Shown: piece after piece, positions 14,076 to 22,489 of the stretch
Layout of the letters: each line of letters opens with the position of its first letter
Position numbering within the stretch: position 1 is the first letter of the stretch
Assembly: GCF_004362895.1 (NCBI RefSeq)
Contig: NZ_SNXI01000021.1
Coordinates: 1 to 36,696, forward strand
From: Idiomarina aquatica
Lineage (GTDB): Bacteria > Pseudomonadota > Gammaproteobacteria > Enterobacterales > Alteromonadaceae
Length of the DNA: 36,696 nucleotides
Direction: 5' to 3'
Position numbers and translations under genes: made by a program
Notes under the pieces: model-generated
Told to the model about the DNA's origin: nothing
Databases searched by the model: none
The model's input: the letters and a program-made list of their open reading frames with translations, nothing else

Positions 14076-15442
14076 TGGTTAGCTACCCAAAATACCTTGA
14101 ACATCAAGCAACAAAATATCCTTGGATTGGAGACTTGCCCAAGAGCTGGTGTGTGCGGCGCCTCAAAGAAGTCGGCCGTTTATTCGGCGGAGCCGGCTTT
14201 CCACACGAATACCAAAATATGCAAGATGAGGAGCTCTACTTCTACAAAGTTGGAGACCTGCGGCTTTCTGAAAATGGTCGGACTTTACTTGCCTCACCGC
14301 ACACCGTTAGCAAAGACACAGCACAAGTATTGCGGGCAACTATTGTTCCGAAGGGAGCAATTGTTTATGCAAAGATTGGTGCAGCGCTTTTGCTAAATCG
14401 CCGGCGCATGACTACAGCATCATGCTGCATTGACAACAATATGACTGCCTATGTTGTCGACGCAGAAAAAGTGATTCCAGAATGGGCTTTCTATTGGTTG
14501 TCCACAATTGATTTTGGGGAACACGTAAATCCCGGGGCTGTACCTTCGCTAAGTGAAGCCTACCAGTCCATTCTGCCTTTGCCTGTTCCACCATTAGAAG
14601 AACAAATAGCTATTGCTCGCTTCCTTGATCACAAAACTGCTCAGATTGATGCACTGATTGCCAAAAAGCAGTCTCTTTTGGACAAGTTGGCTGAGCAGCG
14701 TGGCTCTTTAATTAGTCAGGCCGTTACCAAAGGCCTTAATGATGCTGTTCCCATGAAAAAATCTGACGTCGCCTGGCTCGGTGAGATTCCGCGGCACTGG
14801 GAAACGAAGCGACTTAGATTTCTTATGACCATGAGCGGGGGGCTTACTCCAAGAACATCCGAACCAAGATATTGGGGAGGTGACATTCCATGGGTCAGCC
14901 CAAAGGATATGAAAAGTGAGCGGCTATCAAGCTCAATCGACACGCTTACTGAAGACGCGCTCAACGAAACAACGCTTCGTCTTTACCCGCCAGGTAAAGT
15001 TCTTATTGTTGTCAGGGGTATGATTCTTGCGCACACCTTCCCTGTAGCCGTGAATGAAGTACCCGTAACTGTAAACCAGGATATGAAAGTTCTGGAAACA
15101 ACGATGAACCCCGAATATCTAGCGGTCCTCTTGCGAGGTATACAGAGCTTGGTGCTCAGTATTGTCGAAGAATCCGCACACGGTACGAAAGTGTTACGCA
15201 CAGATCTTTTGAAAAATATGGTTTTGCCGGTACCTCCGCGTGTGGAGCAAGACGAAATTGTTAGTGAGGTGGGCAGAATTTCTTCAAGAATTGACAAAAT
15301 GGTGAGCACGGTTACGGCCGCAATCACCAAGCTTCAGGAATACCGCTCTGCCCTGATCACCAACGCCGTCACTGGAAAAATCGACGTGCGGGACTTCTGC
15401 ATACCCGCTACCACTGAGCAAAAGGAGGTTGCCCATGGCTGA
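14075..15442 (+). CDS. hsdS: type I restriction-modification system, specificity subunit
   Basis: 455 residues from the ATG at 14075, which shares bases with the hsdM stop and has GGAGG 7 bp upstream. Two target-recognition domains are visible, each opening with a similar segment (YPWIGDLPKSWCVRRLKEVG and VAWLGEIPRHWETKRLRFLM). Each is followed by a conserved helical repeat (PPLEEQIAIARFLDHKTAQI, and PPRVEQDEIVSEVGRISSRI). The protein therefore recognises a bipartite DNA target; the sequence cannot be predicted. The end contains an internal AAAGGAGG ribosome site that drives the micro-ORF overlapping its last codons. The repeated structure allows domain swapping, but no second hsdS copy is in the window. 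Confidence 0.95.
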   Translation: MVSYPKYLEHQATKYPWIGDLPKSWCVRRLKEVGRLFGGAGFPHEYQNMQDEELYFYKVGDLRLSENGRTLLASPHTVSKDTAQVLRATIVPKGAIVYAKIGAALLLNRRRMTTASCCIDNNMTAYVVDAEKVIPEWAFYWLSTIDFGEHVNPGAVPSLSEAYQSILPLPVPPLEEQIAIARFLDHKTAQIDALIAKKQSLLDKLAEQRGSLISQAVTKGLNDAVPMKKSDVAWLGEIPRHWETKRLRFLMTMSGGLTPRTSEPRYWGGDIPWVSPKDMKSERLSSSIDTLTEDALNETTLRLYPPGKVLIVVRGMILAHTFPVAVNEVPVTVNQDMKVLETTMNPEYLAVLLRGIQSLVLSIVEESAHGTKVLRTDLLKNMVLPVPPRVEQDEIVSEVGRISSRIDKMVSTVTAAITKLQEYRSALITNAVTGKIDVRDFCIPATTEQKEVAHG

Positions 15443-15557
15443 ACCTTGTCTCCACCATTGCGAGCATTCCCTCGTCATGGTCTTCAACCCGATTTTGATT
15501 TGGACCGGCGACCATTTTGCTGAGGTCAGCAAAATGGTTTGGGAGGCCAATTCATGA
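15435..15557 (+). CDS. 40-residue micro-ORF coupling hsdS to fic
   Basis: It starts at the ATG at 15435 with a strong AAAGGAGG (15421-15428), overlaps the last 8 bp of hsdS, and ends at a TGA overlapping the fic ATG (ATGA). It encodes MAEPCLHHCEHSLVMVFNPI, then a short tail ending MVWEANS, with a Cys/His cluster (C5, H7, H8, C9, H11). Its 3' part forms the perfect 13-bp hairpin at 15511-15538. I recognise no family. It is either a small protein, perhaps a Fic partner, or a leader whose translation melts the hairpin and delivers ribosomes to fic. Confidence 0.5.
   Translation: MAEPCLHHCEHSLVMVFNPILIWTGDHFAEVSKMVWEANS
15511..15538 (+). promoter_or_regulatory. strong hairpin just before fic
   Basis: ACCATTTTGCTGA (15511-15523) and TCAGCAAAATGGT (15526-15538) are perfect 13-bp arms separated by GG. 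The hairpin ends 2 bp before the GGGAGG ribosome site of fic (15541-15546) and lies inside the micro-ORF. In RNA it would tend to hinder ribosome access to fic unless the micro-ORF is being translated. It could also be a protein-binding palindrome on DNA. The TTT after it is too short for a good intrinsic terminator. Confidence 0.65.
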
Positions 15558-16687
15558 AGTTGGAAGACTTTAAAGCAGGCCATTGGCAACAGCGCTATCA
15601 GTACAAGAGCTTCGAGCCGGAACCCATTAACCATGATTGGGTGTGGGAAGATGCTTCTATCAACGTGCTGCTGGAGAAAGCCAACAGAGCTCTCGGCGAG
15701 CTGAATGCGTTTTCGCTGATTGTGCCGGATATCGACCTGTTTATTCAGATGCACGTGGTCAAGGAAGCACAAAGCTCCAGCCGTATTGAGGGTACACAGA
15801 CCGCCATTGATGAAGCGCTGCTACCAGCCGAGCAGATTTCTCCAGAAAAACGCGATGACTGGCAGGAGGTTCGCAATTACATCGAGGCGGTGAACTCAGC
15901 TATTTCCCAGTTGGCCAACACTCCGCTGTCCAACCGCTTGCTCAAGCACACCCACGAACTTTTAATGCAAGGCGTGCGCGGTGAGCATAAGTTACCCGGG
16001 GAGTTCCGCAGTAGTCAGAACTGGATCGGCGGTTCCAGCCTCGCTGACGCAAGTTTCATCCCGCCTCACCATGATGGTGTCGTAGCCATGATGGGGGACC
16101 TTGAGTTGTTTTGGCACAACGATCAGATTCAGGTACCGCACTTGATCCGAATAGGCCTGAGCCACTACCAGTTTGAAACTATCCACCCGTTCCTGGATGG
16201 TAATGGCCGTATCGGCCGGTTGCTCATTCCGCTCTACCTCGTCAGCCATGGATTGCTGAATAAGCCGTCGCTGTATCTGTCGGACTTTTTTGAGCGCAAT
16301 CGTGCCAGCTACTACGACGCGTTGATGCAGGTACGGACCAATAACAATGTCATCCATTGGCTACGGTTCTTCCTCAATGGTGTGGCGGAGACGGCGACTC
16401 GTGGACGCGATCTGTTCCGGGAGATCCTGGCTCTGCGTGCGAAGGTGGAGCAGGACGTGTTGGGTTTGGGAAAACGCGCCCCACTAGCTCGCGAAGCGTT
16501 GAATGTGCTGTACCGTCAGCCAATCGTGAACGCAAAGCAGCTTGAAACTGCCTTGGATATCACCACCCCCACGGCTAACGCGCTTATTAAGGCATTGATG
16601 GAAAAAGGTATTTTGGTCGAGATGACAGGGCAACAGCGCTGGCGAAGCTATGTATTCGATCCTTACCTTAAGCTGTTTTTAAGTTAA
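15554..16687 (+). CDS. Fic-domain adenylyltransferase embedded in the type I R-M operon
   Basis: 377 residues from the ATG at 15554 (GGGAGG 7 bp upstream). The Fic active site HPFLDGNGRIGR is at about 211-222 and is intact, including the catalytic His and phosphate-binding GNGR. An N-terminal inhibitory helix motif SSRIEGT (about 73-79) supplies the class II autoinhibitory Glu. The C-terminal 60 residues form a winged helix (LYRQPIVNAKQLETALDITT), as in Fic proteins with a DNA-binding tail. Fic enzymes transfer AMP to target proteins. Here it lies between hsdS and hsdR, so it may modify a restriction subunit, a host target during attack, or act as an autoregulated toxin. The target is unknown. 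Confidence 0.93.
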   Translation: MKLEDFKAGHWQQRYQYKSFEPEPINHDWVWEDASINVLLEKANRALGELNAFSLIVPDIDLFIQMHVVKEAQSSSRIEGTQTAIDEALLPAEQISPEKRDDWQEVRNYIEAVNSAISQLANTPLSNRLLKHTHELLMQGVRGEHKLPGEFRSSQNWIGGSSLADASFIPPHHDGVVAMMGDLELFWHNDQIQVPHLIRIGLSHYQFETIHPFLDGNGRIGRLLIPLYLVSHGLLNKPSLYLSDFFERNRASYYDALMQVRTNNNVIHWLRFFLNGVAETATRGRDLFREILALRAKVEQDVLGLGKRAPLAREALNVLYRQPIVNAKQLETALDITTPTANALIKALMEKGILVEMTGQQRWRSYVFDPYLKLFLS

Positions 16688-16730
16688 AGTAATTTGGTTA
16701 TCTTTAACTTAGAGGAAGGATAAGTTAAAG
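16680..16730. repeat. alternating direct/inverted 10-bp repeats between fic and hsdR
   Basis: TAAGTTAAAG occurs at 16680-16689 and 16721-16730, and its exact complement CTTTAACTTA at 16702-16711. The middle copy can pair with either outer copy, giving two mutually exclusive hairpins (gaps of 12 and 9 nt). The first copy spans the fic stop codon. This fits an attenuator controlling hsdR, or three half-sites for a DNA-binding protein such as the Fic winged-helix tail. Confidence 0.6.
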
Positions 16731-16768
16731 CTGCCATGTAGCCAGAACAAGAGTAACAGGACAACAAC

Positions 16769-19700
16769 ATGCACAAAGAAATCGACTTTGAGAACGCCAT
16801 AGAGCAGGCGCTGATCACCCAGGGTGGTTATCAGAAGGGAGATCCCACCAGTTTCGATGCTGAAACCGCCTTGTTCCCGGCGGATGTCGTGAGCTTTGTG
16901 CAGAAGACACAACCCAAGATCTGGGAGCGGTTGAACAACCTGGATTCGAGCAAGGCCGACAGCATGCTCTTGGATGCGCTCACCAAGGAACTGGCCGCAA
17001 AAGGCGCCCTGACCGTGCTGCGCGAGGGCTTCAAGTGCGTCGGCAAGTCGGTGAAGCTGGCTTATTTTGCTCCCAATACCAGTATTGATACCGGCGCGGC
17101 TGAACGCTACGCCGCGAACAGGCTGACCGTGGTTCGTCAGGTACATACAAAGACCGGTGCAATTCCGGACATGGTACTGGCTGTGAACGGCCTCCCAGTT
17201 GCCACATTGGAGCTGAAAAATGCCATGTCGGCGACCGGGTGGACCGTTGAAAATGCCAAGTCCCAGTACCGTTTCGAACGAAACCCCAAAGACCCGCTGT
17301 TCGCCTTCAAGAATCGCTGCCTGGTGCATTTTGCAGTAGATACCGAGCAAGCGTTTATGACGACCCACCTGGAGGGTAAGGATACCTTTTTCCTGCCTTT
17401 CAACCGGGGGTTTAATCACGGCGCTGGCAACCCGCCGATGGAAGGTGATGTCCGTATCGCCTACCTCTGGGAAGAGGTGCTGGAGCGGGACAGCCTGATG
17501 GATATCCTCGCCCGTTTTCTGCACCTTCAGGTGGAAGAGAAAACAGTCGTGACCGAAAAGGGAATCAAGCGGCACCGCAAGGAAACATTGATCTTCCCAC
17601 GGTACCACCAGCTGGATGCCGTAAGGTCTCTGACCCAGCACGCAAAAGCCAAGGGCCCCGGCCATAACTATCTGGTACAGCACTCTGCGGGTTCCGGTAA
17701 ATCCAACTCCATTGCCTGGTTGGCTCATCGTTTGTCCAGTCTGCACGATGCTAACAACGAGAAGGTATTCCATTCCGTGGTGGTGATTACTGACCGCCGG
17801 GTACTCGACCAGCAATTGCAGAACACCATCTTCCAGTTCGAGCACAAGTTGGGCGTCGTCCAGAAGATCGACGAGAATACTCAGCAACTGGCCAAGGCGC
17901 TGGCTGACGGCGTGCCGATCATCATCTCGACGATCCAGAAATTCCCCTTCATCAGTCAGGCCATCCGCACGCTGGAGCAGAAAGGCAAAGGCATTTCAAT
18001 TTCGACGGAAGGCAAACGCTTTGCGGTGATTGTGGATGAGGCGCACAGCTCGCAGAGTGGCGAAACGGCTATGGAGCTGCGGAAGATCCTGAACAAGGAT
18101 GGCATCGAATCAGCCATTGCTGAGCAGTTGCTGGATATGGAGGACGAGAACCTTAGCGAAGAGGCTAAAAAGGAGCTCATCCGTGAGCAGCTCAAACGTG
18201 CTAAACAGCCTAACCTGAGCTTTTTTGCGTTCACAGCTACCCCCAAGTTCAAGACCATGGCCGTGTTCAACGAGCCGGGACGAAACGGCGAAGCTCCGTT
18301 CCATCACTACAGTATGCGGCAGGCCATTGAAGAGGGTTTTATCCATGACGTTTTGGCCCACTACACCTGCTACAAGCGTTATTACAAGCTGATCCAGAAG
18401 GTGGAGGATGACCCTGAAGTGCCGCGCCGCAAGGCAGCGCGGGCGTTGGCTCGCTTTGTTTCCTTCCACGACTATGAGATAGCGCAGAAGGTTGAGGTGA
18501 TCGTTGAGCACTTTCGCACCCATACCCGCCACAAGATCGGTGGCCGGGCAAAGGCCATGGTAGTGACCAGCTCTCGTGAACATGCGGTGCGCTACAAGCT
18601 GGGCTTCGACAAGTACATCAAATCTAAAGGCTATACGGATGTGAAGTCCCTTGTAGCCTTCTCGGGAGAAATCGCTCTCAAGGAATATGCTGACAAGACA
18701 TTTACCGAAGTCGGTATGAACGAGGGCATCAAAGAGTCTGAGCTACCGGATAAATTCAACACCGAGGAATACCAGGTGTTGCTGGTTGCTGAAAAATACC
18801 AAACCGGCTTTGACCAGCCACTACTTCACAGCATGTATGTGGATAAGAAGCTCTCAGGCATTCAGGCGGTGCAAACGCTGTCACGGCTTAACCGAACGGC
18901 CAGGGGCAAGACAGATACCTTTGTCCTGGACTTCGTGAATGAGCCGGATGAAATCTACAAGGCGTTCAAACCCTATTACGAGGTGACCACCAAGGAAGAG
19001 GATACCGACCCTCAGCAGCTCAATAACCTGGCCCACACCCTGTCCACCTGGCAGATTTTTACGGAGGGTGAGGTGAGCGCGTGGTGCGAGATCTGGTTCC
19101 GTAACCGACTGAACCCGACGGGCGGCGAACACAAGAAGCTGAACAGTCTGATTGACCTGGCTGTCGAGCGTTTCAAGAAATTGAGCGAGGAAGACCAAGC
19201 CCTGTTCAAGGGGCAATTGGTCAGCTTCCGTAACCTGTACGGTTTCGTTGCCCAGATTATTCCTTATCAGGACTCGGACCACGAGAAGCTGTACACCTAT
19301 TCCCGCTTCCTGCTCACCAAGCTGCCTTACACCGCTGATACGCGCACAGTGCAGGTTGATGACGAGGTAGAGCTGAAGTACTACCGGCTTCAGAAAATCA
19401 GTGAAGGCGCCATCGACCTGAAAGTAGGCGAGCCGGAAGCCCTCTATGGCCCGACCGAGGTCGGTACCGGCCAGGCAGAGGAAGAGGTGCAGTTATCGAC
19501 ACTGGTCGACAAGCTCAATGAGCGATTTGGTACAGAGTTTACCCCGGCGGACCAGCTGTTCTTCGATCAGGTGAAGGAAACCGCCGTTGCCAACGAGCAG
19601 CTTCGCCAGGCCGTTATGGCCAACAGCCTGGAGAACTTCGAACCGGTATTTAACAAGCAGCTTGAGAACTTGTTTGTAGAGCGCATGGACGGCAACGAAG

Positions 19701-19807
19701 ACATCTTCATACGCCTGATGAACGACGAGTCCTTCCGTAATATCGCTTCTCAGTACCTGATGCGGGCTGTGTATAACCAGGTCAAAACCAGCGTTGAATC
19801 GCAGTAA
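16769..19807 (+). CDS. hsdR: type I restriction-modification system, restriction (translocase-nuclease) subunit
   Basis: 1012 residues, the usual size. An N-terminal PD-(D/E)xK nuclease is shown by IPDMVLAVNGLPVATLELKN (Asp and ELK). The helicase/translocase motor has Walker A SAGSGKS (about 308-314), motif II DEAH (about 423-426), motif III FFAFTATP and a motif VI-like QTLSRLNRT. The C-terminal helical region binds the methylase complex. HsdR pumps DNA past the bound enzyme and cuts far from unmethylated sites. The gene is intact, lies 81 bp after fic with unusual repeats in the gap, and is followed 26 bp later by the GmrSD-like gene. It can only act together with the HsdM and HsdS proteins encoded upstream. 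Confidence 0.96.
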   Translation: MHKEIDFENAIEQALITQGGYQKGDPTSFDAETALFPADVVSFVQKTQPKIWERLNNLDSSKADSMLLDALTKELAAKGALTVLREGFKCVGKSVKLAYFAPNTSIDTGAAERYAANRLTVVRQVHTKTGAIPDMVLAVNGLPVATLELKNAMSATGWTVENAKSQYRFERNPKDPLFAFKNRCLVHFAVDTEQAFMTTHLEGKDTFFLPFNRGFNHGAGNPPMEGDVRIAYLWEEVLERDSLMDILARFLHLQVEEKTVVTEKGIKRHRKETLIFPRYHQLDAVRSLTQHAKAKGPGHNYLVQHSAGSGKSNSIAWLAHRLSSLHDANNEKVFHSVVVITDRRVLDQQLQNTIFQFEHKLGVVQKIDENTQQLAKALADGVPIIISTIQKFPFISQAIRTLEQKGKGISISTEGKRFAVIVDEAHSSQSGETAMELRKILNKDGIESAIAEQLLDMEDENLSEEAKKELIREQLKRAKQPNLSFFAFTATPKFKTMAVFNEPGRNGEAPFHHYSMRQAIEEGFIHDVLAHYTCYKRYYKLIQKVEDDPEVPRRKAARALARFVSFHDYEIAQKVEVIVEHFRTHTRHKIGGRAKAMVVTSSREHAVRYKLGFDKYIKSKGYTDVKSLVAFSGEIALKEYADKTFTEVGMNEGIKESELPDKFNTEEYQVLLVAEKYQTGFDQPLLHSMYVDKKLSGIQAVQTLSRLNRTARGKTDTFVLDFVNEPDEIYKAFKPYYEVTTKEEDTDPQQLNNLAHTLSTWQIFTEGEVSAWCEIWFRNRLNPTGGEHKKLNSLIDLAVERFKKLSEEDQALFKGQLVSFRNLYGFVAQIIPYQDSDHEKLYTYSRFLLTKLPYTADTRTVQVDDEVELKYYRLQKISEGAIDLKVGEPEALYGPTEVGTGQAEEEVQLSTLVDKLNERFGTEFTPADQLFFDQVKETAVANEQLRQAVMANSLENFEPVFNKQLENLFVERMDGNEDIFIRLMNDESFRNIASQYLMRAVYNQVKTSVESQ

Positions 19808-19833
19808 CAGAACAAAAAGGGATAACGTCCGTT

Positions 19834-21933
19834 ATGAAAGCTACAGAAGCCAAGTTGCTCGACTTCCTGAAGAAGTCGCCACAATTTGTCATTCCGATCT
19901 ACCAGAGAACGTACTCCTGGTCGGAACAGCAATGTCGCCAACTGTGGGACGACATTATGCGAGCCGGTACCAACGATGGTATATCAGCACATTTCATTGG
20001 CTCGGTGGTCTACATCGAGAAGGGGCTTTATCAGGTGTCCAGTCAATCACCATTGCTGGTCATTGATGGGCAACAGCGACTGACTACCACCATGCTGATT
20101 CTTGAGGCGCTATCTCGATACCTTGGGAACACAGAGCCTCTGGAGGGGTTTTCGGCTAAGAAGCTGCGCAATTACTACCTGCTTAACCCGTTGGAAGACG
20201 GCGAGAGAGCATACAAACTGCTATTGACCCAGACGGACAAAGAGAGCCTGCTGGCGTTGGTCACGCAAAAGCCATTACCTGATGACGGTTCTCTTCGAAT
20301 CCAGGAAAACTTCGAATTCTTCAACAGCCAAATTGATCGGCTTAACGGGGAGCTGGAAACCCTCTGCCGAGGCCTTTCAAAGCTCATTATCGTTGATATT
20401 GCGCTGAGCCGAGATCAGGATAATCCTCAACTCATTTTTGAGAGCATGAATTCCACGGGTAAAGCTCTGAGCCAAGCTGACCTGATCCGGAACTATGTGC
20501 TGATGGGACTGGAGCCGGAGCATCAAACTCGACTCTATCGCGACCACTGGCGTCCGATGGAGGTGGAATTCGGACAAGAAGGCTATGGCGTTTATTTTGA
20601 CAGCTTCATGCGCCACTACCTCACGGTTAAAACCGGGGAAATTCCACGGTTAGATGAGGTATACGAGGCTTTCAAACAGCATTCACGTCGTGCCGAAGTG
20701 GCGAGTGCTGGTGTCGATTCATTGGTCGCTGAAATACATGCTTTCGCCCGGTATTTTTGTGCAATGGCATTGGGGAAAGAAACAGATAAACAGCTCGGAA
20801 TGGCATTTAAGGACCTGCGGGAGCTAAAAGTCGACGTGGCATATCCGTTTCTACTGGAACTTTACCATGATTACCAACAGGACAATCTGTCCCGAGATGA
20901 CTTTCATAGCGCTATTCGGCTGATCGAGGCTTATGTGTTCCGTCGTGCCGTTTGTGCCATCCCCACAAACTCGCTGAACAAGACCTTTGCGACCTTTCAC
21001 AAATCATTGCAGAAGAACCGTTACCTGGAGAGCGTCAAGGCTCACCTGCTCGGTTTGAAGTCATACCGGCGTTTTCCGAATGACGAAGAGTTCAAAAGGG
21101 AACTGGCAGTACGCGATCTCTATAATTTCCGCAGTCGGAGTTACTGGTTACGCCGCCTGGAGAATTTCGAGCGCAAGGAACGGGTTCCGGTCGACGAATA
21201 CACGATTGAACACATCATGCCGCAGAATGAGAATCTGTCTGTTAGATGGAAGGATGAGCTAGGTCCGGAATGGAAGCGTGTGCATGAAACCTGGCTGCAT
21301 ACGCTGGGTAACCTGACTCTTACGGGCTACAACTCAGAGTACAGCGACCGAGCTTTCATCGAGAAGCGCGATATGCAGGGCGGATTCAAACAAAGCCCTC
21401 TACGGCTCAACGAGGGCCTGGGAGCTGTAGAAGCATGGAATGAGGACTCAATTAAGAATCGGGCCGCCAAGCTGGCCCAGGAAGCGGTGCGGGTTTGGGC
21501 GGCTCCGGTATTGCCGGACGAGATCCTCGATACCTACCGCAACGTGGCCGTCAAACCAGAAGCCTACAACGTTGAGGATCACCCTCAACTAGCAAACGGG
21601 ACCCCAATGCGCGCTCTATTTGAGCAGCTCCGAAAGGAAGTCCTGGCGCTCGACCCGAGCGTCACTGAAGAAGTCCTCAAGCTCTATATAGCGTTCAAAG
21701 CCGAGACGAACTTTGTCGATGTGGTCCCGCAAAAGACCCGTTTGCGACTGTCTCTGAATATGCCGTTTCACGAGTTGAGCGATCCGAAAGGGATGGCTCG
21801 TGACGTGACCAACCTCGGACGTTGGGGAAATGGCGATGTGGAAGTAGGGTTAAGTGAGGAATCTGAGCTGGCCTATGTAATGGGGCTCATTCGACAGGCG
21901 TTCGAAAAGCAGATGGGGAACGATGCTGATTGA
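19834..21933 (+). CDS. GmrSD-like type IV restriction endonuclease (DUF262-DUF1524) with DUF5655-like tail
   Basis: 699 residues. The DUF262 (GmrS-like, ParB-fold) N-terminus contains IPIYQRTYSW (20-29) and VIDGQQRLTTTMLIL (about 76-90). The DUF1524 HNH-type nuclease (GmrD-like) has TIEHIMPQ (about 457-464) and TLGNLTLTGYN. The last about 100 residues (VVPQKTRLRLSLNMPF, GRWGNGDVEVGLS) match the DUF5655 pattern, remembered as a partner of restriction proteins. Fused GmrSD enzymes, including BrxU, cleave modified phage DNA using nucleotide hydrolysis. It is the last gene of the defence operon, 26 bp after hsdR. A type IV enzyme beside a type I system would also challenge phages that escape by modifying their DNA. 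Confidence 0.88.
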   Translation: MKATEAKLLDFLKKSPQFVIPIYQRTYSWSEQQCRQLWDDIMRAGTNDGISAHFIGSVVYIEKGLYQVSSQSPLLVIDGQQRLTTTMLILEALSRYLGNTEPLEGFSAKKLRNYYLLNPLEDGERAYKLLLTQTDKESLLALVTQKPLPDDGSLRIQENFEFFNSQIDRLNGELETLCRGLSKLIIVDIALSRDQDNPQLIFESMNSTGKALSQADLIRNYVLMGLEPEHQTRLYRDHWRPMEVEFGQEGYGVYFDSFMRHYLTVKTGEIPRLDEVYEAFKQHSRRAEVASAGVDSLVAEIHAFARYFCAMALGKETDKQLGMAFKDLRELKVDVAYPFLLELYHDYQQDNLSRDDFHSAIRLIEAYVFRRAVCAIPTNSLNKTFATFHKSLQKNRYLESVKAHLLGLKSYRRFPNDEEFKRELAVRDLYNFRSRSYWLRRLENFERKERVPVDEYTIEHIMPQNENLSVRWKDELGPEWKRVHETWLHTLGNLTLTGYNSEYSDRAFIEKRDMQGGFKQSPLRLNEGLGAVEAWNEDSIKNRAAKLAQEAVRVWAAPVLPDEILDTYRNVAVKPEAYNVEDHPQLANGTPMRALFEQLRKEVLALDPSVTEEVLKLYIAFKAETNFVDVVPQKTRLRLSLNMPFHELSDPKGMARDVTNLGRWGNGDVEVGLSEESELAYVMGLIRQAFEKQMGNDAD

Positions 21934-22057
21934 GCAGTGGGAACAGCGCCCCGGCAACTGGGGCGGAAAGTAGTGGCTGGATGATGACAATGAGTGAGAG
22001 TTCTCCAACAGCGGTCGGGGACTCTCCTGGAGGACTTTCCAATCGCTACACATACCT

Positions 22058-22191
22058 ATCTGATTTGGATAACTTTGAGCTCATTCCATGCGCTCTAATA
22101 TGTAGCCTCTTGGAGATATGAGCAGCACATACGCTATTAATCTGGATAAATTGTCGTCGGAATCCCAGGGCGTGAGTTTTCCAAATCAGAT
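22058..22191. repeat. 12-bp inverted repeat spanning 134 bp
   Basis: ATCTGATTTGGA at 22058-22069 has its exact complement TCCAAATCAGAT at 22180-22191. As RNA this would close a loop of 110 nt; as DNA the two sites could be bound by one protein. No coding frame explains it. Confidence 0.4.
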
Positions 22192-22400
22192 GGAAACGAT
22201 GGGCTTTCAGTCTAGTAACCTCCCTGCAAGTGCGTCTTCGGCTGGTGCGTCCTAAGCGCCTCGAAAAAGACTCGCTGAGCACTTGTTGATGTTTTCCAGA
22301 CTCGACGTTTACTGATATGGCGTGAATGGGCCTCTGAAAGGGCCTTCATGAGGCTATTTGGGTTAGCGAGCACCTGGTGCTATTCAGCCCAGCTCGAAAC

Positions 22401-22420
22401 GGCCTCACAAAGGCCTTTCT
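22401..22420 (+). terminator. weak terminator-like hairpin
   Basis: GGCCT (22401-22405) and AGGCC (22411-22415) form a 5-bp stem over a CACAA loop followed by TTTCT. A similar GGCCTCTGAAAGGGCCTT lies 70 bp upstream. Either could end a transcript that begins in the preceding spacer or reads through from the defence operon. Confidence 0.3.
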
Positions 22421-22489
22421 CAAAGAAAAATGTGTGATTCGAATTCGTACAGTCATCAGTGAATCAAAATATGATTCTGAGACCGGAAA

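Noticed and set aside
16709-17887. Long open frame of 392 codons on the minus strand opposite hsdR
   Set aside because: It is antisense to the motif-bearing start of hsdR, has no recognisable domain, and is explained by high GC and codon structure of the true gene.
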